From positions 1 to 63,464 of IMG/VR virus record IMGVR_UViG_3300042691_020231: 63,464 bases of DNA, one strand, 5' to 3'. Positions 49,501-59,800 of the stretch are shown here, in pieces. The notes beneath the pieces are model-generated. The model saw nothing but the letters and a program-made list of their open reading frames with translations. It searched no databases and had not been told where the DNA came from. The number at the start of each line of letters is the position of its first letter. Position 1 is the first letter of the stretch. The stretch comes from a virus. Both the position numbers and the translations under genes were made by a program.

Positions 49501-52465
49501 TAACAACCAACTCGACATAATAATCAAGAGCATTTACTCCATCTTGAACAATTACTCCAAATTCTGGTATTTGTGGTACATTTATGGAGAGCGGACCGGC
49601 TGCTGCATCACTATTAGTATTAACTTTTAAATAGTTGTTTGAAAGTATTAAAACAACTGGTCTATAAAAATAATCATCTACTTCTTTAGAAATACCAAAA
49701 TGTTCTTTAAGATTTTTAGTAATTAAATTACCACTGCTAGTATAAAATACTGAAAGGAGATTAATTAAATCATATTGGTTTAATGTCGCTGTCCACTTTC
49801 CTTTGTGTTTGCCAGAACTTTGATAACGCAATTTTACTGTTTCAGTAAATTGTTTTGGTTGTTTATTTTTAGTTATACCAACAACTGGTGCTTTAATTTC
49901 TGCACCAAAAATAAATGTAGAAATACCAGAAGAACCAGTAGGTGATTTTCTTCTAAAAATTACTCTATCTCTTGGTGATTCTGCACTATCTTGTAACACA
50001 TCGTAATACAAAGTTGAAAAATCCGAAGGAACTATTTCAGAACCAGCGTTTACAAGATCTGTGTATTTTATAAGTTTAAGTGTTTCACCAGAAGAACTTA
50101 CGGCAAACGAATAATCAGATGAAAAAGTATTTACAAATTCTGCGTTTGGAACACTATTTCCGATATTTATTACAATAGTGTTACCATCTCCACCGGCAGA
50201 AGAAAATACAACATTATAAATTTTTTGTATTGTTAATTCATTTGAACCAAAATTTGCATTTCCTTCTGTAACGTTTTCAATAATTGGACCACCCGGTAAA
50301 GACACTATGTTTTTATCTTTATATGGTTCATAAAGAATTGTTTTTGGTTGACCATTTACAATTTCTTGTGATATATTAACCACAGGATATATTGTTTCTA
50401 CTATTGGACTACCGCTGTATTGCACTAATCCTATTTCTGAAACATCTGATAAAGAAACACTTGTAGATGGGAAAATTATTGTTGTGTCTAATAAGTGATT
50501 TTTATATACATTTCCTGCATATTGTTGGAATGCTTTTATTCTTGTTTTACCTATTGATGAACCTTTAGCAATTGTTCCTATCGTAGAGGGCACACCGGAG
50601 GGATCTGTCAATTCTGTAGTTGATGCCGATTGTTTTACGTTTATTGAATTAAAATCATACCAAGAAACTAATTGTCCTACAGTAGAAGTAACGGTATTAA
50701 ATATTCTAAATGGTAAAATATTTCTTTGACTGTTTTTGATTATAATGGCATCTGTGCTTTGTGGAGTTAGTGTTTGACCAAATCTAAATCTAGAAAGAAC
50801 TTTAGATCTAGACAGAAGCGGATTGCTAGATTCAATATCAATTGGATTTGTAGTGCCATATTCTAAACGTTTTATTACAAGTCTAGATGGAATGGTTGCT
50901 AATGAAGTTTTATTTGGTTCCCACGACACAACTCTGCCTGCTGCATAATTTGTTATAACATTTGAGTTACCGGCAGAAGTGGTTAGTGGTTGTATTACAA
51001 TTTCTCCTGGTACATATTCATAAGATGGATTATAACTAGTACCACTGGAAGTTACTGTTTGTACTAAAAGTTCACCAGTAGAAATTCCAGTGGCAGTTAA
51101 TGGCCAATTTTGAGTATATTCTCTACCAGAAATATATGGCACGCTTCCTTCTGTGTCTGGTGTGCCTGAAATATTAACAAACGATCCAGTTTGACGAACA
51201 AATCTACTCTTAGACGAATCTATTGCGCTTCCACGATATATTAAATTACCAGATCCATCTTTTTGGTAAACATTTCCATACTTTATTTCAAAAGAACCTG
51301 TCCTGCAAAGAACAACTAACGTTTTTGTGGAGGCGTCCCAGTTCATGTATTCGCCTTTAATTTTATATACCGATTCAGCCGCAGGAGGAATGTGATTAGC
51401 ACCATTTCCTTCGTGGTTTCCTGCTAATTCCCATTTCCATTGATATAATTCATAATTTGGAATAAAATTTTGTTGGATTTCATCATTAAATATTATTTTT
51501 TGCACAGTTCCACAAGTTGGTGTGCTGATTAATTGTATAGATCCGTTTGATATTCTATAAGTGCAGCAACTGTCTATACAATTTCCTGCTTCAGAACCAC
51601 TGCAAAGAATTGCTTTTGGTGGTGTTGTTCCTTGAAAATCAAATAGACTACCAGCACCTTCGGGTAATGTTCTGTCTAATTCTACAAACACAACAACTTT
51701 GTTTGTTGTGCTGTCCACTGCTACAGATATAACTTTTCCTTTTGCAATGTAATTGGTGCTGCATGGCAAATTAGTAGTAGTATTTGTTAAATTTGGATTG
51801 CTTTTTAAATATACGGTATCTCCTACTTTATACAATCCAACACCAACAAAATATTCTTCATTACCACAGGTATTTGATCCCAAAGACTGAGGTGTACCGT
51901 TTACTGGTTCAACTGTAACCATTTTATAAACATTAGAAAGCGTTTGAATGCTTTTGATGGCAACACCACCCCATGCAATATTTGGTGGATATGTTTTTGA
52001 ATTATTTGTAAAACTTAGTGCTTCGTTTGAAAAAACTACACCATTTGCAATATTAAATGCAGAAGGGTTTGTGCTTGCGTGAAATAAAACTTTAATGAAT
52101 AATGTACCGCCGCCGCTTTCTACTGATCCAGGAACCCAACGAAGCGCAATTCCTTCTGCTGAAACTTTACCAGTTGCCCCATCTATTTGTTTTACTCTAA
52201 AATGTTTTGCTAAATTATAAGAAACTGTAGATCCAGTTGGCACGCCTGCTTCTACTCTAAATCCTATTTGCCCAGTTGTTACATTTGTAGGATCATATGC
52301 TGTTCTAAAATTGTTTCTCCAAACATCTGCAAAAGAAACTTTTACTACGTCTTGGACTTTATCAGAAAACCATCTAGCAGTATAGGTTGCTTCTGAAGAT
52401 TCTCCAGAAACAACCATTAAGTTTGATGCTAAATTATTTGTAAATCCGTTATTTGTTGTGCTCAT
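46571..52465 (-). CDS. Very large baseplate/fibre structural protein, 1964 aa
   Basis: The N-terminal 1100 residues are beta-rich and unrecognised, with a few Cys near 285-320 (CSGSEAGNCIDSCCTYRI). Around 1145-1165 an IEKRVEQLETYSTLSLLE helix, then the C-terminal 400 residues (about 1550-1960) show 'DPLAQTFQINRDLYPNGVFV', SIDVFFARKPDNSTNIPVKV, 'LRPTVNGFPDSNK', FEYPVYLEPGEHSFVVQS and 'LQQPYVGVLFMSSNATTWAP'. I recall this C-terminal set from large DUF4815-type structural proteins of cyanophages, usually in one protein with the DUF4815 N-terminus; here that N-terminus is encoded by the gene just upstream. Virion protein, probably baseplate-associated. Confidence 0.82.
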   Translation of the reverse strand: MSTTNNGFTNNLASNLMVVSGESSEATYTARWFSDKVQDVVKVSFADVWRNNFRTAYDPTNVTTGQIGFRVEAGVPTGSTVSYNLAKHFRVKQIDGATGKVSAEGIALRWVPGSVESGGGTLFIKVLFHASTNPSAFNIANGVVFSNEALSFTNNSKTYPPNIAWGGVAIKSIQTLSNVYKMVTVEPVNGTPQSLGSNTCGNEEYFVGVGLYKVGDTVYLKSNPNLTNTTTNLPCSTNYIAKGKVISVAVDSTTNKVVVFVELDRTLPEGAGSLFDFQGTTPPKAILCSGSEAGNCIDSCCTYRISNGSIQLISTPTCGTVQKIIFNDEIQQNFIPNYELYQWKWELAGNHEGNGANHIPPAAESVYKIKGEYMNWDASTKTLVVLCRTGSFEIKYGNVYQKDGSGNLIYRGSAIDSSKSRFVRQTGSFVNISGTPDTEGSVPYISGREYTQNWPLTATGISTGELLVQTVTSSGTSYNPSYEYVPGEIVIQPLTTSAGNSNVITNYAAGRVVSWEPNKTSLATIPSRLVIKRLEYGTTNPIDIESSNPLLSRSKVLSRFRFGQTLTPQSTDAIIIKNSQRNILPFRIFNTVTSTVGQLVSWYDFNSINVKQSASTTELTDPSGVPSTIGTIAKGSSIGKTRIKAFQQYAGNVYKNHLLDTTIIFPSTSVSLSDVSEIGLVQYSGSPIVETIYPVVNISQEIVNGQPKTILYEPYKDKNIVSLPGGPIIENVTEGNANFGSNELTIQKIYNVVFSSAGGDGNTIVINIGNSVPNAEFVNTFSSDYSFAVSSSGETLKLIKYTDLVNAGSEIVPSDFSTLYYDVLQDSAESPRDRVIFRRKSPTGSSGISTFIFGAEIKAPVVGITKNKQPKQFTETVKLRYQSSGKHKGKWTATLNQYDLINLLSVFYTSSGNLITKNLKEHFGISKEVDDYFYRPVVLILSNNYLKVNTNSDAAAGPLSINVPQIPEFGVIVQDGVNALDYYVELVVTGTSYDLINTGGVYLRESYKTLGTNQKQSIGSMPFYKSKVDGIEYHSSNVLDFRPTIDVNGSVTNTKCVPLPSSSTVNTTLGVYLPRKDLLYMTKEGKFKIVYGKPDFDPVYPTLPESGMILYKVSKPEYVFSSKDLSLIYTDNKRFTMRDIGNIEKRVEQLETYSTLSLLEKSADSFLVQDENGNNRFKNGIIVDPFKDHKIGQSSHPDYRISVDSELQCIRPETTTTNLHLTPTTSSSLATLPKFVEIFNTKTGVTGSTENGAVSTGLFMLPFTEVPFIVQPQATRAITATPFDYVKKEGAIRLVPREDDWIDTTTLPELNVNLAGENDIWDDILDELNSSPTGPFSKTFGNWTEFSRQSTSKTTRSGRRNTRTTNTKIREGRRITGKELTTSTQNVSLGERVVNIDIIPYMRGKRLAVVATGMKGNSRIYPFFDGIDVSEHCYSFNSVAEINSNINTATLPAANKFTTNIKKTNAQGSAFIIFELPAGTFRTGDRKFTISDDVNNDFTKASTFGSGTYSAYGLSQVRQSSTATIRNFDTRTIDEVEERVRSETSVEVWSDDPLAQTFQINRDLYPNGVFVSSIDVFFARKPDNSTNIPVKVELRPTVNGFPDSNKIYPGGTCILHPSQVKISDFPAANNLETATRFTFEYPVYLEPGEHSFVVQSTTQEYEVYIAEVGGTLLNSTQKVLQQPYVGVLFMSSNATTWAPEPTMDMMMVINKCEFPTNVSHTFTTKTDDYDQNIQYELMNFSSSYQEFDNAVLSWSYGDNSNLIVTDAEPNTNIQFTSTQTLNSGGNLYFQAVGITTNKDISPVINKERLSVFFIKNNIENNTNLETNGELLPYASGVSQSDLARARYITKIVSLEEGFESNGFKLILSINKPTGTKIQAFLKHQTVEQTKEFHENSYIQLLPKMGETQFNSFFTQTEDEFVDVEFDLPQDTPIEFNKFAIKLCLYSSNPAYVPKIKDLRGIAVL

Positions 52466-52478
52466 TTATTAATACCTT

Positions 52479-54446
52479 TTAAGTTTCTTTTTCTGCTACA
52501 AAAATTACACTTTCGTATGGATATAAAACAGATTCAGTTTCTACGCCATAAATTTTTGGCAAATCTACCTGATTTCCTATTACTTCAGAATTAAATGAAG
52601 CAGTGAATGGATTCCAAGACAATATTCTGGCTTTTACCTGACTGCTTATTGTTGGATACAGCAAGAAAGTATTTAAATTATGATCTATTAATTCTAATTC
52701 GGGTAAAGTTTCAAAATCTATATTTGCAACTGGACTGCTTGCAGTCCTTGCCGAAAAAGAACCATAAACATAATTACCAAGTTCAAAATTTACATTTAAT
52801 CCTGTGCTAAATTTTATTTCGGATTGATTGCCATTTTGCAAATATGGTATTGTTCTTGGGGCAAATGTTTCATATTCATAACCGTAAATATATGCTTTTC
52901 CCGGTTGTAAAGTAATTGCAAGTTTTGAAGAATCTCCTCTTGGAATATCTAAAGTAGAGTATGCCCCCTGAGAATCTATTTGTTTGCTAAAAGAAGAAAT
53001 TCTAATAACCAAGTTTTCACTTGATGTGTTTTTTCTAATATAATAATCAACTGCCCCACCGGAAACAAAACGTTTATTATTTAAAAGTTCAATTACTAAT
53101 TTAAGTGTTTTTTGTGGTGGATTTAAAGTCATGTCATAATCTGGAATTATGTCAACAATTTTACCTATTGCTGCTGTAGCAGTATCCAAAGACGACAATG
53201 AAAATGGATTTATATTTCCACCAGAAGTTTGCCAAATATAACTGTTTATTGTTACATTTATTTGATTAGAACTGTTGAAAAATAAAGATATACTTGAAGG
53301 AGAAACTTCAAAAATATACTTATCTTTTCTTAAATGATTTTTTACATCTGCTATAAATGGATTTACTGTATAAGAACCCGACTCGTCTTGTGTTCTTCTT
53401 GCAAATAAATCTAAAATCTGAGAATATGTTGTTTTATCTTTAATGTAATCTACAACACCTCTTGTAGTTCTTAATAGTTGTATAAAATTTTCGCTAACAT
53501 AATTATCAATGTCTACAGATAAATAATCGTATTCAATTGTTTTGAGACTCAAAGATATTTTATATCTGTCTGCTCCGGGTGCATTAAAATTGTAATAACC
53601 TTTTGCCGGATCTCTTAAAGTTGTGTCTTCTGTGACTGTAACAACTTCTCTGGTAATTTCATAACCTATTCTAGATGATGGAGCAGAAAATAATCTGATT
53701 CCATCCACAGCAAAATCGTAATTTATGCCATCTTCTAAAGTTTTTTCTGATTCGTTATCTGTGGATTTTTTATACAAAGCAACTGTTTGTTTTGTTGCCG
53801 TGACAAAATAACCATCAACATAAAAAATTCCATCATCAACAGTTACTAGTGTTCCTTCACCAAAAGGATTTATTGTAAATTGATCAGGTGATGTTATCGA
53901 AAATGCTGGATTTATAACTTTTAAGAATGGTCCAGATGCAGATACCCCAACATAGAAATCTCTTTGCATCTCAAACACACCACTTGCTACTGTTGAAGCA
54001 ACTGAAGTAACATTATAAAACACCACGGCATAATTATCATTTGTTGAAAAACCAGATGGTTCACTGTGCAACAACTTTACTGAAGCCAATTCAACAAAAG
54101 TAGAATTTATTTTAGAGTAAACTTTTAATAAATTGGTATTTAATGTTTGTAAATACGAGTTTGCGGTGGTTGTTGTTGCGCCAGTAGTATTATGGACTAC
54201 ATTTTCTACTCTAATATATGGACTTTTTGTTACTTGTAAACCGCCTCCGAATATTTGACTACCATCTTCAAATATATGATCTGCAAATTTTGCAATTTGC
54301 GATTGCAAAAGTGTTTGTAACTGCGTCAATTCTCGTGCTTGAACCGCATAGCCCGGTTTAAATAGAATTTTTAAGAAGTTTTTTGCTTCTTGAAAGTCAT
54401 CACCGTATGGTATATTTGAAATAAAATCTGGATTTTTTAATGGCAT
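52479..54446 (-). CDS. DUF4815-type structural protein, 655 aa
   Basis: The N-terminus PYGDDFQEAKNFLKILFKPG (13-32) followed by YAVQARELTQLQTLLQSQIA and 'FEDGSQIFGGGLQVTKSPYI' is the signature of DUF4815 phage structural proteins. The rest (about 80-655) is beta-rich with GKAYIYGYEYETFAPRTIPY, a typical domain phrase. It ends 13 bases before the 1964-residue gene that carries the matching C-terminal domain. It lies 7 bases after gp8, in the baseplate region. Probably a baseplate or fibre-adaptor protein; no T4 counterpart is clear. Confidence 0.85.
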   Translation of the reverse strand: MPLKNPDFISNIPYGDDFQEAKNFLKILFKPGYAVQARELTQLQTLLQSQIAKFADHIFEDGSQIFGGGLQVTKSPYIRVENVVHNTTGATTTTANSYLQTLNTNLLKVYSKINSTFVELASVKLLHSEPSGFSTNDNYAVVFYNVTSVASTVASGVFEMQRDFYVGVSASGPFLKVINPAFSITSPDQFTINPFGEGTLVTVDDGIFYVDGYFVTATKQTVALYKKSTDNESEKTLEDGINYDFAVDGIRLFSAPSSRIGYEITREVVTVTEDTTLRDPAKGYYNFNAPGADRYKISLSLKTIEYDYLSVDIDNYVSENFIQLLRTTRGVVDYIKDKTTYSQILDLFARRTQDESGSYTVNPFIADVKNHLRKDKYIFEVSPSSISLFFNSSNQINVTINSYIWQTSGGNINPFSLSSLDTATAAIGKIVDIIPDYDMTLNPPQKTLKLVIELLNNKRFVSGGAVDYYIRKNTSSENLVIRISSFSKQIDSQGAYSTLDIPRGDSSKLAITLQPGKAYIYGYEYETFAPRTIPYLQNGNQSEIKFSTGLNVNFELGNYVYGSFSARTASSPVANIDFETLPELELIDHNLNTFLLYPTISSQVKARILSWNPFTASFNSEVIGNQVDLPKIYGVETESVLYPYESVIFVAEKET

Positions 54447-54453
54447 CTTATCC

Positions 54454-56874
54454 TCAGAATTCTACTAAAAGTTTTAGATTTTCTGAATTCTCCAATCTTC
54501 GTTGTATTGGTCCTGCATCATTTATGTATAATATTTTTCCAGAATACCTTACTATACTTGGAGCATAAATTATACTTTTTACTGTCATTTTTGAGTCTTT
54601 ATAGTTGTCGAGAGATGGGTTGTACAAATCATCAATTATATAAATTGGTTGAGTATTTACTTCAAATGCACCATTGTAGTTATTTACATAAAGATATACT
54701 ATGTCACTTTGACCCGTACTATCTGGTATTCCTGTTCTTATTATTTTACCTACACTACCATTCAATCCTTGACGAATTATAATATTAGTATCCAGAGATA
54801 TACCGTCTTCATTTATCAAAGCAGCGGGAGTATCATTTGATCCATCGCGGTCAATTTGACATTCTAAAATATAAGCATATCCTAGTGTGTCAGTACCAAC
54901 ATAATCTATGGGTTCGCTCAATGAAACTAAAGTTCCTCTATTTTTTATAATTGATTGTCCATCAACTATTTTGATTGCTGTTATTATTTCGCCGGGAGTA
55001 TACACACCGTCTATGTAAGAGGATTCAATAAAACCAACTCCAGCAATGTTTTTAACTTTTATCTTTACTCTGTTTGGGAATAAAGGATTAACATACACAT
55101 TTGGTAAATCTAATTTTATTATTTTTGCATTTGTAAGACTTGTCGATCCGTATACAACATCATCTACCGAAAAATCGTCTTCTCTAAAAATATTTGTATA
55201 AAAATGTGCAATATTTTCCGAACAATTTAACTGACAGTCTTGAAAGTTTAAAAATTCATCATCATCAGTCTCTGTTGTTTTCTTTAAATTCTTTATTCTG
55301 TAACCGGAATATGTTTCAAATGCACCATTTATTAAACTACATTTGAGAGTTGTAGAAAATGCACCAACAGAAACTTCAATTATTTCCGCTCTAAATTGAT
55401 CAATAAACCCAGTTGGTCCTCTTACAATAGTATCCCCTACGTTAAAAAAACTTAAAGGATTTTTATATGGTTTGGTTGCTGTACCTATGATTATTGTGAT
55501 TTCCGGATTTATTGCCTCTAATACCATTTCTCTGACTTCTTCTACCGTAGTTCCTGCTATTTCTTCTAGATTATTATTAATTACTTTTGGACTTTTAATT
55601 AAAGACAGTTGTGTATAATATGTTTCAGGAGAAATTATATTTGTATATTGATCACCGAGATATACTACTCCTGTGTTTTCTGGAGAGGAATAAATCAATG
55701 GATCTGTTTCGGATAAACTAATTAAAGGTCTTATGGTTTTTGATATCATAACATGTTTTACACCTAATAAATCTATAATGTCATTTCCAAGACCATTCAA
55801 TCCTATAATTGGTTGTAAAGTTGTACCGTTGTTTGCTGGTACTTCAACATTAACATAACTGTAATTTCTTCCCCCGGAAAGTACGGTTACTCCAGTAATA
55901 AATTTGTCTTCATTTACAATAGGCACGGCATAAGCATCAAATCCGTTTCCAATTATTTTAATTCTAGGTAAGATCCTAAATTGATAACTGATATCAAGTT
56001 CATCATTATTTGGAAAAGTTTCACATAATACAAATTCTAAATTACCAGAAGCATTTACAAAACAATCATCAACGACCGCAGTAAACCCATTTTCAAAATT
56101 TATTACATATTTTTCATTATAAAAATCGGATGTTAATATTAATTCATTTTTTCCAGTAGGATCTATTTCTAAATTTACTGTATTGTTTGCATTTACTGTT
56201 TTACTTGCTGCAACATATATTGGACTCAAAAAATTAGAATTTGCAATAGCGGCATATGCGTTTCCTTGAGTTATAAGAGTTATTGCTTCTATAGCACCTC
56301 TTACAGTTTCAAACGAAACCATTTGCTGTAAAACTCGCTCGTCTGTGTATAAGTCTGTGCTTATTTCTTTTATTGGCAAAAAATTAGGGTAGTTAAATTT
56401 TTCTAAATCAAATTCGGAAACTTTATATAAAAATTTCCAACTATAACCATCTAATTTTGTTTCTATTTGAGTAGTTTCTCCTGTGGGGGGAGAAGTGCTT
56501 AACAAAGTTTTATTTGACGGTGCTGCTAAACAAATATAAACATTATTGTTGTTTGAATTAAAAACATAAAATTTTTCACCAAGATCGTATTGATTTAAAT
56601 CTTTATTGAATGCCTCGTACCTTGTGTTTGGTTGCCAAGTAATTTGTCTCAACATTAAACTTGCGTCTTGTTGTGTAACTTGATTTATTAAAAATAAATT
56701 ATCCCAAGTATTATAATCAGACTGCACTGTATCAGGCGTTCTAGATAGAGGATATGCTTGACTTGTTACAGCATTTCCTATTCCCAAAAAGTACGATACA
56801 TTTTTAGAAGGAACCAAGTCTTTTAAAAATATTTTTGCGTTGTTTTCTCTTCCTTTTTGTCTGAAAATTCCCAT
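54454..56874 (-). CDS. 8: Baseplate wedge protein gp8, enlarged
   Basis: gp8 links wedge subunits in the T4 baseplate. T4-like landmarks appear in order in the first 200 residues: YNTWDNLFLINQVTQQDASL (T4 DMWTHMMGTVKVLPSML), ITWQPNTRYEAFN (T4 RDWGDTRYPD), FYVFNSNNNNVYICLAAPSN (T4 VYRCLDVPD) and DGYSWKFLYKVSEFDLEKFN (T4 DGYVWEYLFEIPPDVSINRC). At 806 residues it is more than twice the T4 length (334); about 500 C-terminal residues are extra beta-rich sequence with no family that I recognise. Position before the DUF4815 gene and 13 fits T4 order 8...13. Confidence 0.8.
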   Translation of the reverse strand: MGIFRQKGRENNAKIFLKDLVPSKNVSYFLGIGNAVTSQAYPLSRTPDTVQSDYNTWDNLFLINQVTQQDASLMLRQITWQPNTRYEAFNKDLNQYDLGEKFYVFNSNNNNVYICLAAPSNKTLLSTSPPTGETTQIETKLDGYSWKFLYKVSEFDLEKFNYPNFLPIKEISTDLYTDERVLQQMVSFETVRGAIEAITLITQGNAYAAIANSNFLSPIYVAASKTVNANNTVNLEIDPTGKNELILTSDFYNEKYVINFENGFTAVVDDCFVNASGNLEFVLCETFPNNDELDISYQFRILPRIKIIGNGFDAYAVPIVNEDKFITGVTVLSGGRNYSYVNVEVPANNGTTLQPIIGLNGLGNDIIDLLGVKHVMISKTIRPLISLSETDPLIYSSPENTGVVYLGDQYTNIISPETYYTQLSLIKSPKVINNNLEEIAGTTVEEVREMVLEAINPEITIIIGTATKPYKNPLSFFNVGDTIVRGPTGFIDQFRAEIIEVSVGAFSTTLKCSLINGAFETYSGYRIKNLKKTTETDDDEFLNFQDCQLNCSENIAHFYTNIFREDDFSVDDVVYGSTSLTNAKIIKLDLPNVYVNPLFPNRVKIKVKNIAGVGFIESSYIDGVYTPGEIITAIKIVDGQSIIKNRGTLVSLSEPIDYVGTDTLGYAYILECQIDRDGSNDTPAALINEDGISLDTNIIIRQGLNGSVGKIIRTGIPDSTGQSDIVYLYVNNYNGAFEVNTQPIYIIDDLYNPSLDNYKDSKMTVKSIIYAPSIVRYSGKILYINDAGPIQRRLENSENLKLLVEF

Positions 56875-56884
56875 TTTGTTACCT

Positions 56885-59800
56885 TTAATTATTTGTTGTT
56901 TCGTTCGTACTTTCAGAACTATTAGTAGATATATCTATTTGTTCTTCTTCTAACAATCCATAAACTTCCAGTTCTGTTGTCATTAATGGACTGAAGGGAG
57001 ACAAAGAGCTGCTCTTTAGAAGAGCCGGTTGATCTGGCAAATCTTTAGAATATGGTAAAGTACTTCTTTCATTTTGATGTATGTATTCCAATATTTCTTG
57101 TCTTACTTCTTTTATTAGAGGAGCATCACTTGCATATGAACCCAACATTACAACATATCCACGATCAACGTAATTTTTTACTCCTTGGAATATTTCATTT
57201 TTAACATATTGATATTCTTTGGAATTTATATCATATTGTCTACCATCATCTTTTCCACCAATTACGTTTGGTTGATTCGACAAACAACCATTTCCGGGTG
57301 TAGCGCATGTACTTGAAATTGGTAATGCTGCACCGTTATGCCATGCGGGTACTCTCCACCAATCTGCTCCTACAGTTGGACTGAGTGTTCCGAGATTTTC
57401 AAACATTGCAACAACTTCTGTTGTTTGCTTGTCCCAACACCACATTTGATTTGGGTCCACACCGTACCAATTAATTGGTTTAGTTGGATCATATCTGCTT
57501 CCGGGTCCTGTCCACGATTGATCCAGATTACCACTTACTAAGCCAATATATCCACAGTATTGATAAGCATCTCCTGAATATTTAATCGAAGATGGACCGT
57601 AATCTGCTCCATCTGGATTTAATTTTCTGAAACGTTCTCTTCCCTTTGTATCATGTACAGTTCCGAAACTGTCAGTTAACTTCCAACAATTATCCACGAA
57701 AACTGTATTGTCTTGGTTTTCTGTGCCAACTTTTATTCCCTTACAAACTTCGTCTACTGGTGTAGAGTAATAACTCTTTCTTGGCATATTACCACCAACT
57801 CTGCCTGATGGAATTGGTTTATTGAATTCATCCAAAACAGGAGCAACGTCATCATATGGAATCGCCTCTCCATATATCTTTCTTAGTTGCGGCCATCTAG
57901 ATCTTAACCAATTTTGATAATCACCAACCGGGGTTCTATCAACATCCTTTGCAATAGTTCCGCCATTTTCGTAATTTGCAACACCATAACCAACATCAAG
58001 TCCAAGAGTTTTAATTCCTATGTTAAACCAAGGAGCCAATTCCGCTTCCAAGAAAGTGCGGTGTTCTGGATTATTTTCTGGATCTGGTATCGCCCACAGT
58101 ACATTTTGACCAGTTGGTCCATTACCAGCAGCACCTTGAATTGCTATGGTGCCTGGTTTTGGTTTTGGTGGATCATTTCCAACACCACCGTCAAGAGGTA
58201 TTGTGTAACCGATATATAAACCTACTTCTGCATCTGGACGTTCTTGTATCCATTTACCCAAGCAAGTTAACCATTCATTCAACCTTCCTTCTGGTTCAAA
58301 ACATGGCACAGATGGGTTTGAAGAACACAGTGGTAGACTTTCTGCAATTTCTGGAGTTGCAGGAATAAACAATTGATTGTTTGGATTACTTGGATTTGTT
58401 GCATGTTCTGCCGCATCCAGTATGACAGGAGTTGTTATATTTTTCCAACATGCTTCCGAAGGATTAACATATTTCTTTAGAGGACCTGTTGGATTGTCAA
58501 AATCAATTCCTTCTACGGTTCTCAGTTTCATACTAGAAGTTATTGCAGAAGTGTAACCATCGCAGCACAATCCACCAGAGCAAGATTGATTCTTGTAAAC
58601 TACACCAGATGGAACCCAAATCATAAATCTTCTATTTGGTAGTTCTGGTTGTAAACGACCACCATGTGGTAAGTTATAAGTATAAGTCAGTGTTTGTTCT
58701 ATTAATTTTTGTATTCCTGTATTTGTTATTGGTTCATTGTTGGTGTTTAGGCATTTCTTCCAGAAAGCACCAAAACCATAATTGCAGCAATCGCTGTTGG
58801 AACCATAACCCCAAGATACTTGACCAAGTTTGTTGCATCCACCCGAAACGGATTGGGTGTTAAAGAATATTGGTCTTCTGTCTACGGAGAATTTTGGTGT
58901 CTTTAATGGCCATTGTCTTCTGTATTTTTGATCTGGATTTTTAATGTATTTGACCAAATCGTGGTGTTTTTTGATATTCAAAACAACAGATTGTGCTTCT
59001 ATTCTCTTGGATGTTTCCGATCTTCTCCACCAAGGCCACTGCATTATGTTAGTGTTTGTGGTTGGTCCTGCTGAAGAAATGTAAGGATCAAAATCACCAT
59101 TTGGTCCATAATAACCAACCCAATAACTATCGTTAGTTATATCTTTGTAAGGTATAGTGACAAGATCATCATATCCTGCAAATTCACAAGCAAGATCATA
59201 CATTAATTTTCTGCTAAACAAATTATTAGTTAAATTGTATCCGGACAGACCAGCACTTGTCAACTCTGGAGTATTTTTTGTATCTCTTCCGATATAATAA
59301 CAATAATCAACATAATCAGGATTAGAAAGAGAACTTCCTCCCGGTCCACCGTCATTAGTCAAGAAAGAATACCAAGGATTTAATCTTAGTTTAAATTCTG
59401 GACCACTTTCCAGCAAATCTGTACCAGAAACTCTTCTAGACCAATCGGAAGGTCTTCTTCCAGATATTCTATAAGGAATTACGTATGGTCTAGCTGCTAT
59501 AGTGCTTAGATTTAAACCAGATGCTCTTGGAGTACCAGACAGTGAAATAGATGTCAATGGTCTGCAATTAACACAATTATTAAATTTCTTTGTTGTTGGA
59601 TTGCATGGATCTGGTGTTCCCGTTATGATATAATCCAAGCAATTTTCATCGCAAGGAATTTCTCCTGCTTGACATGGACGCATTTGATCGTAGAAATTCT
59701 TTGGTGCAGATGGAACCAGAGCACTTCCTTGATCATAACTTTGGAAAGCATCCCAATTAAACAATACTCCTGGATTGAATTTCAACGAAGCAGCAACAGA

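Noticed and set aside
52466-54446. Pseudogene or frameshift reading of the split DUF4815 protein
   Set aside because: Both parts are long, intact and have plausible separate starts; the 13-base gap is normal for this genome.
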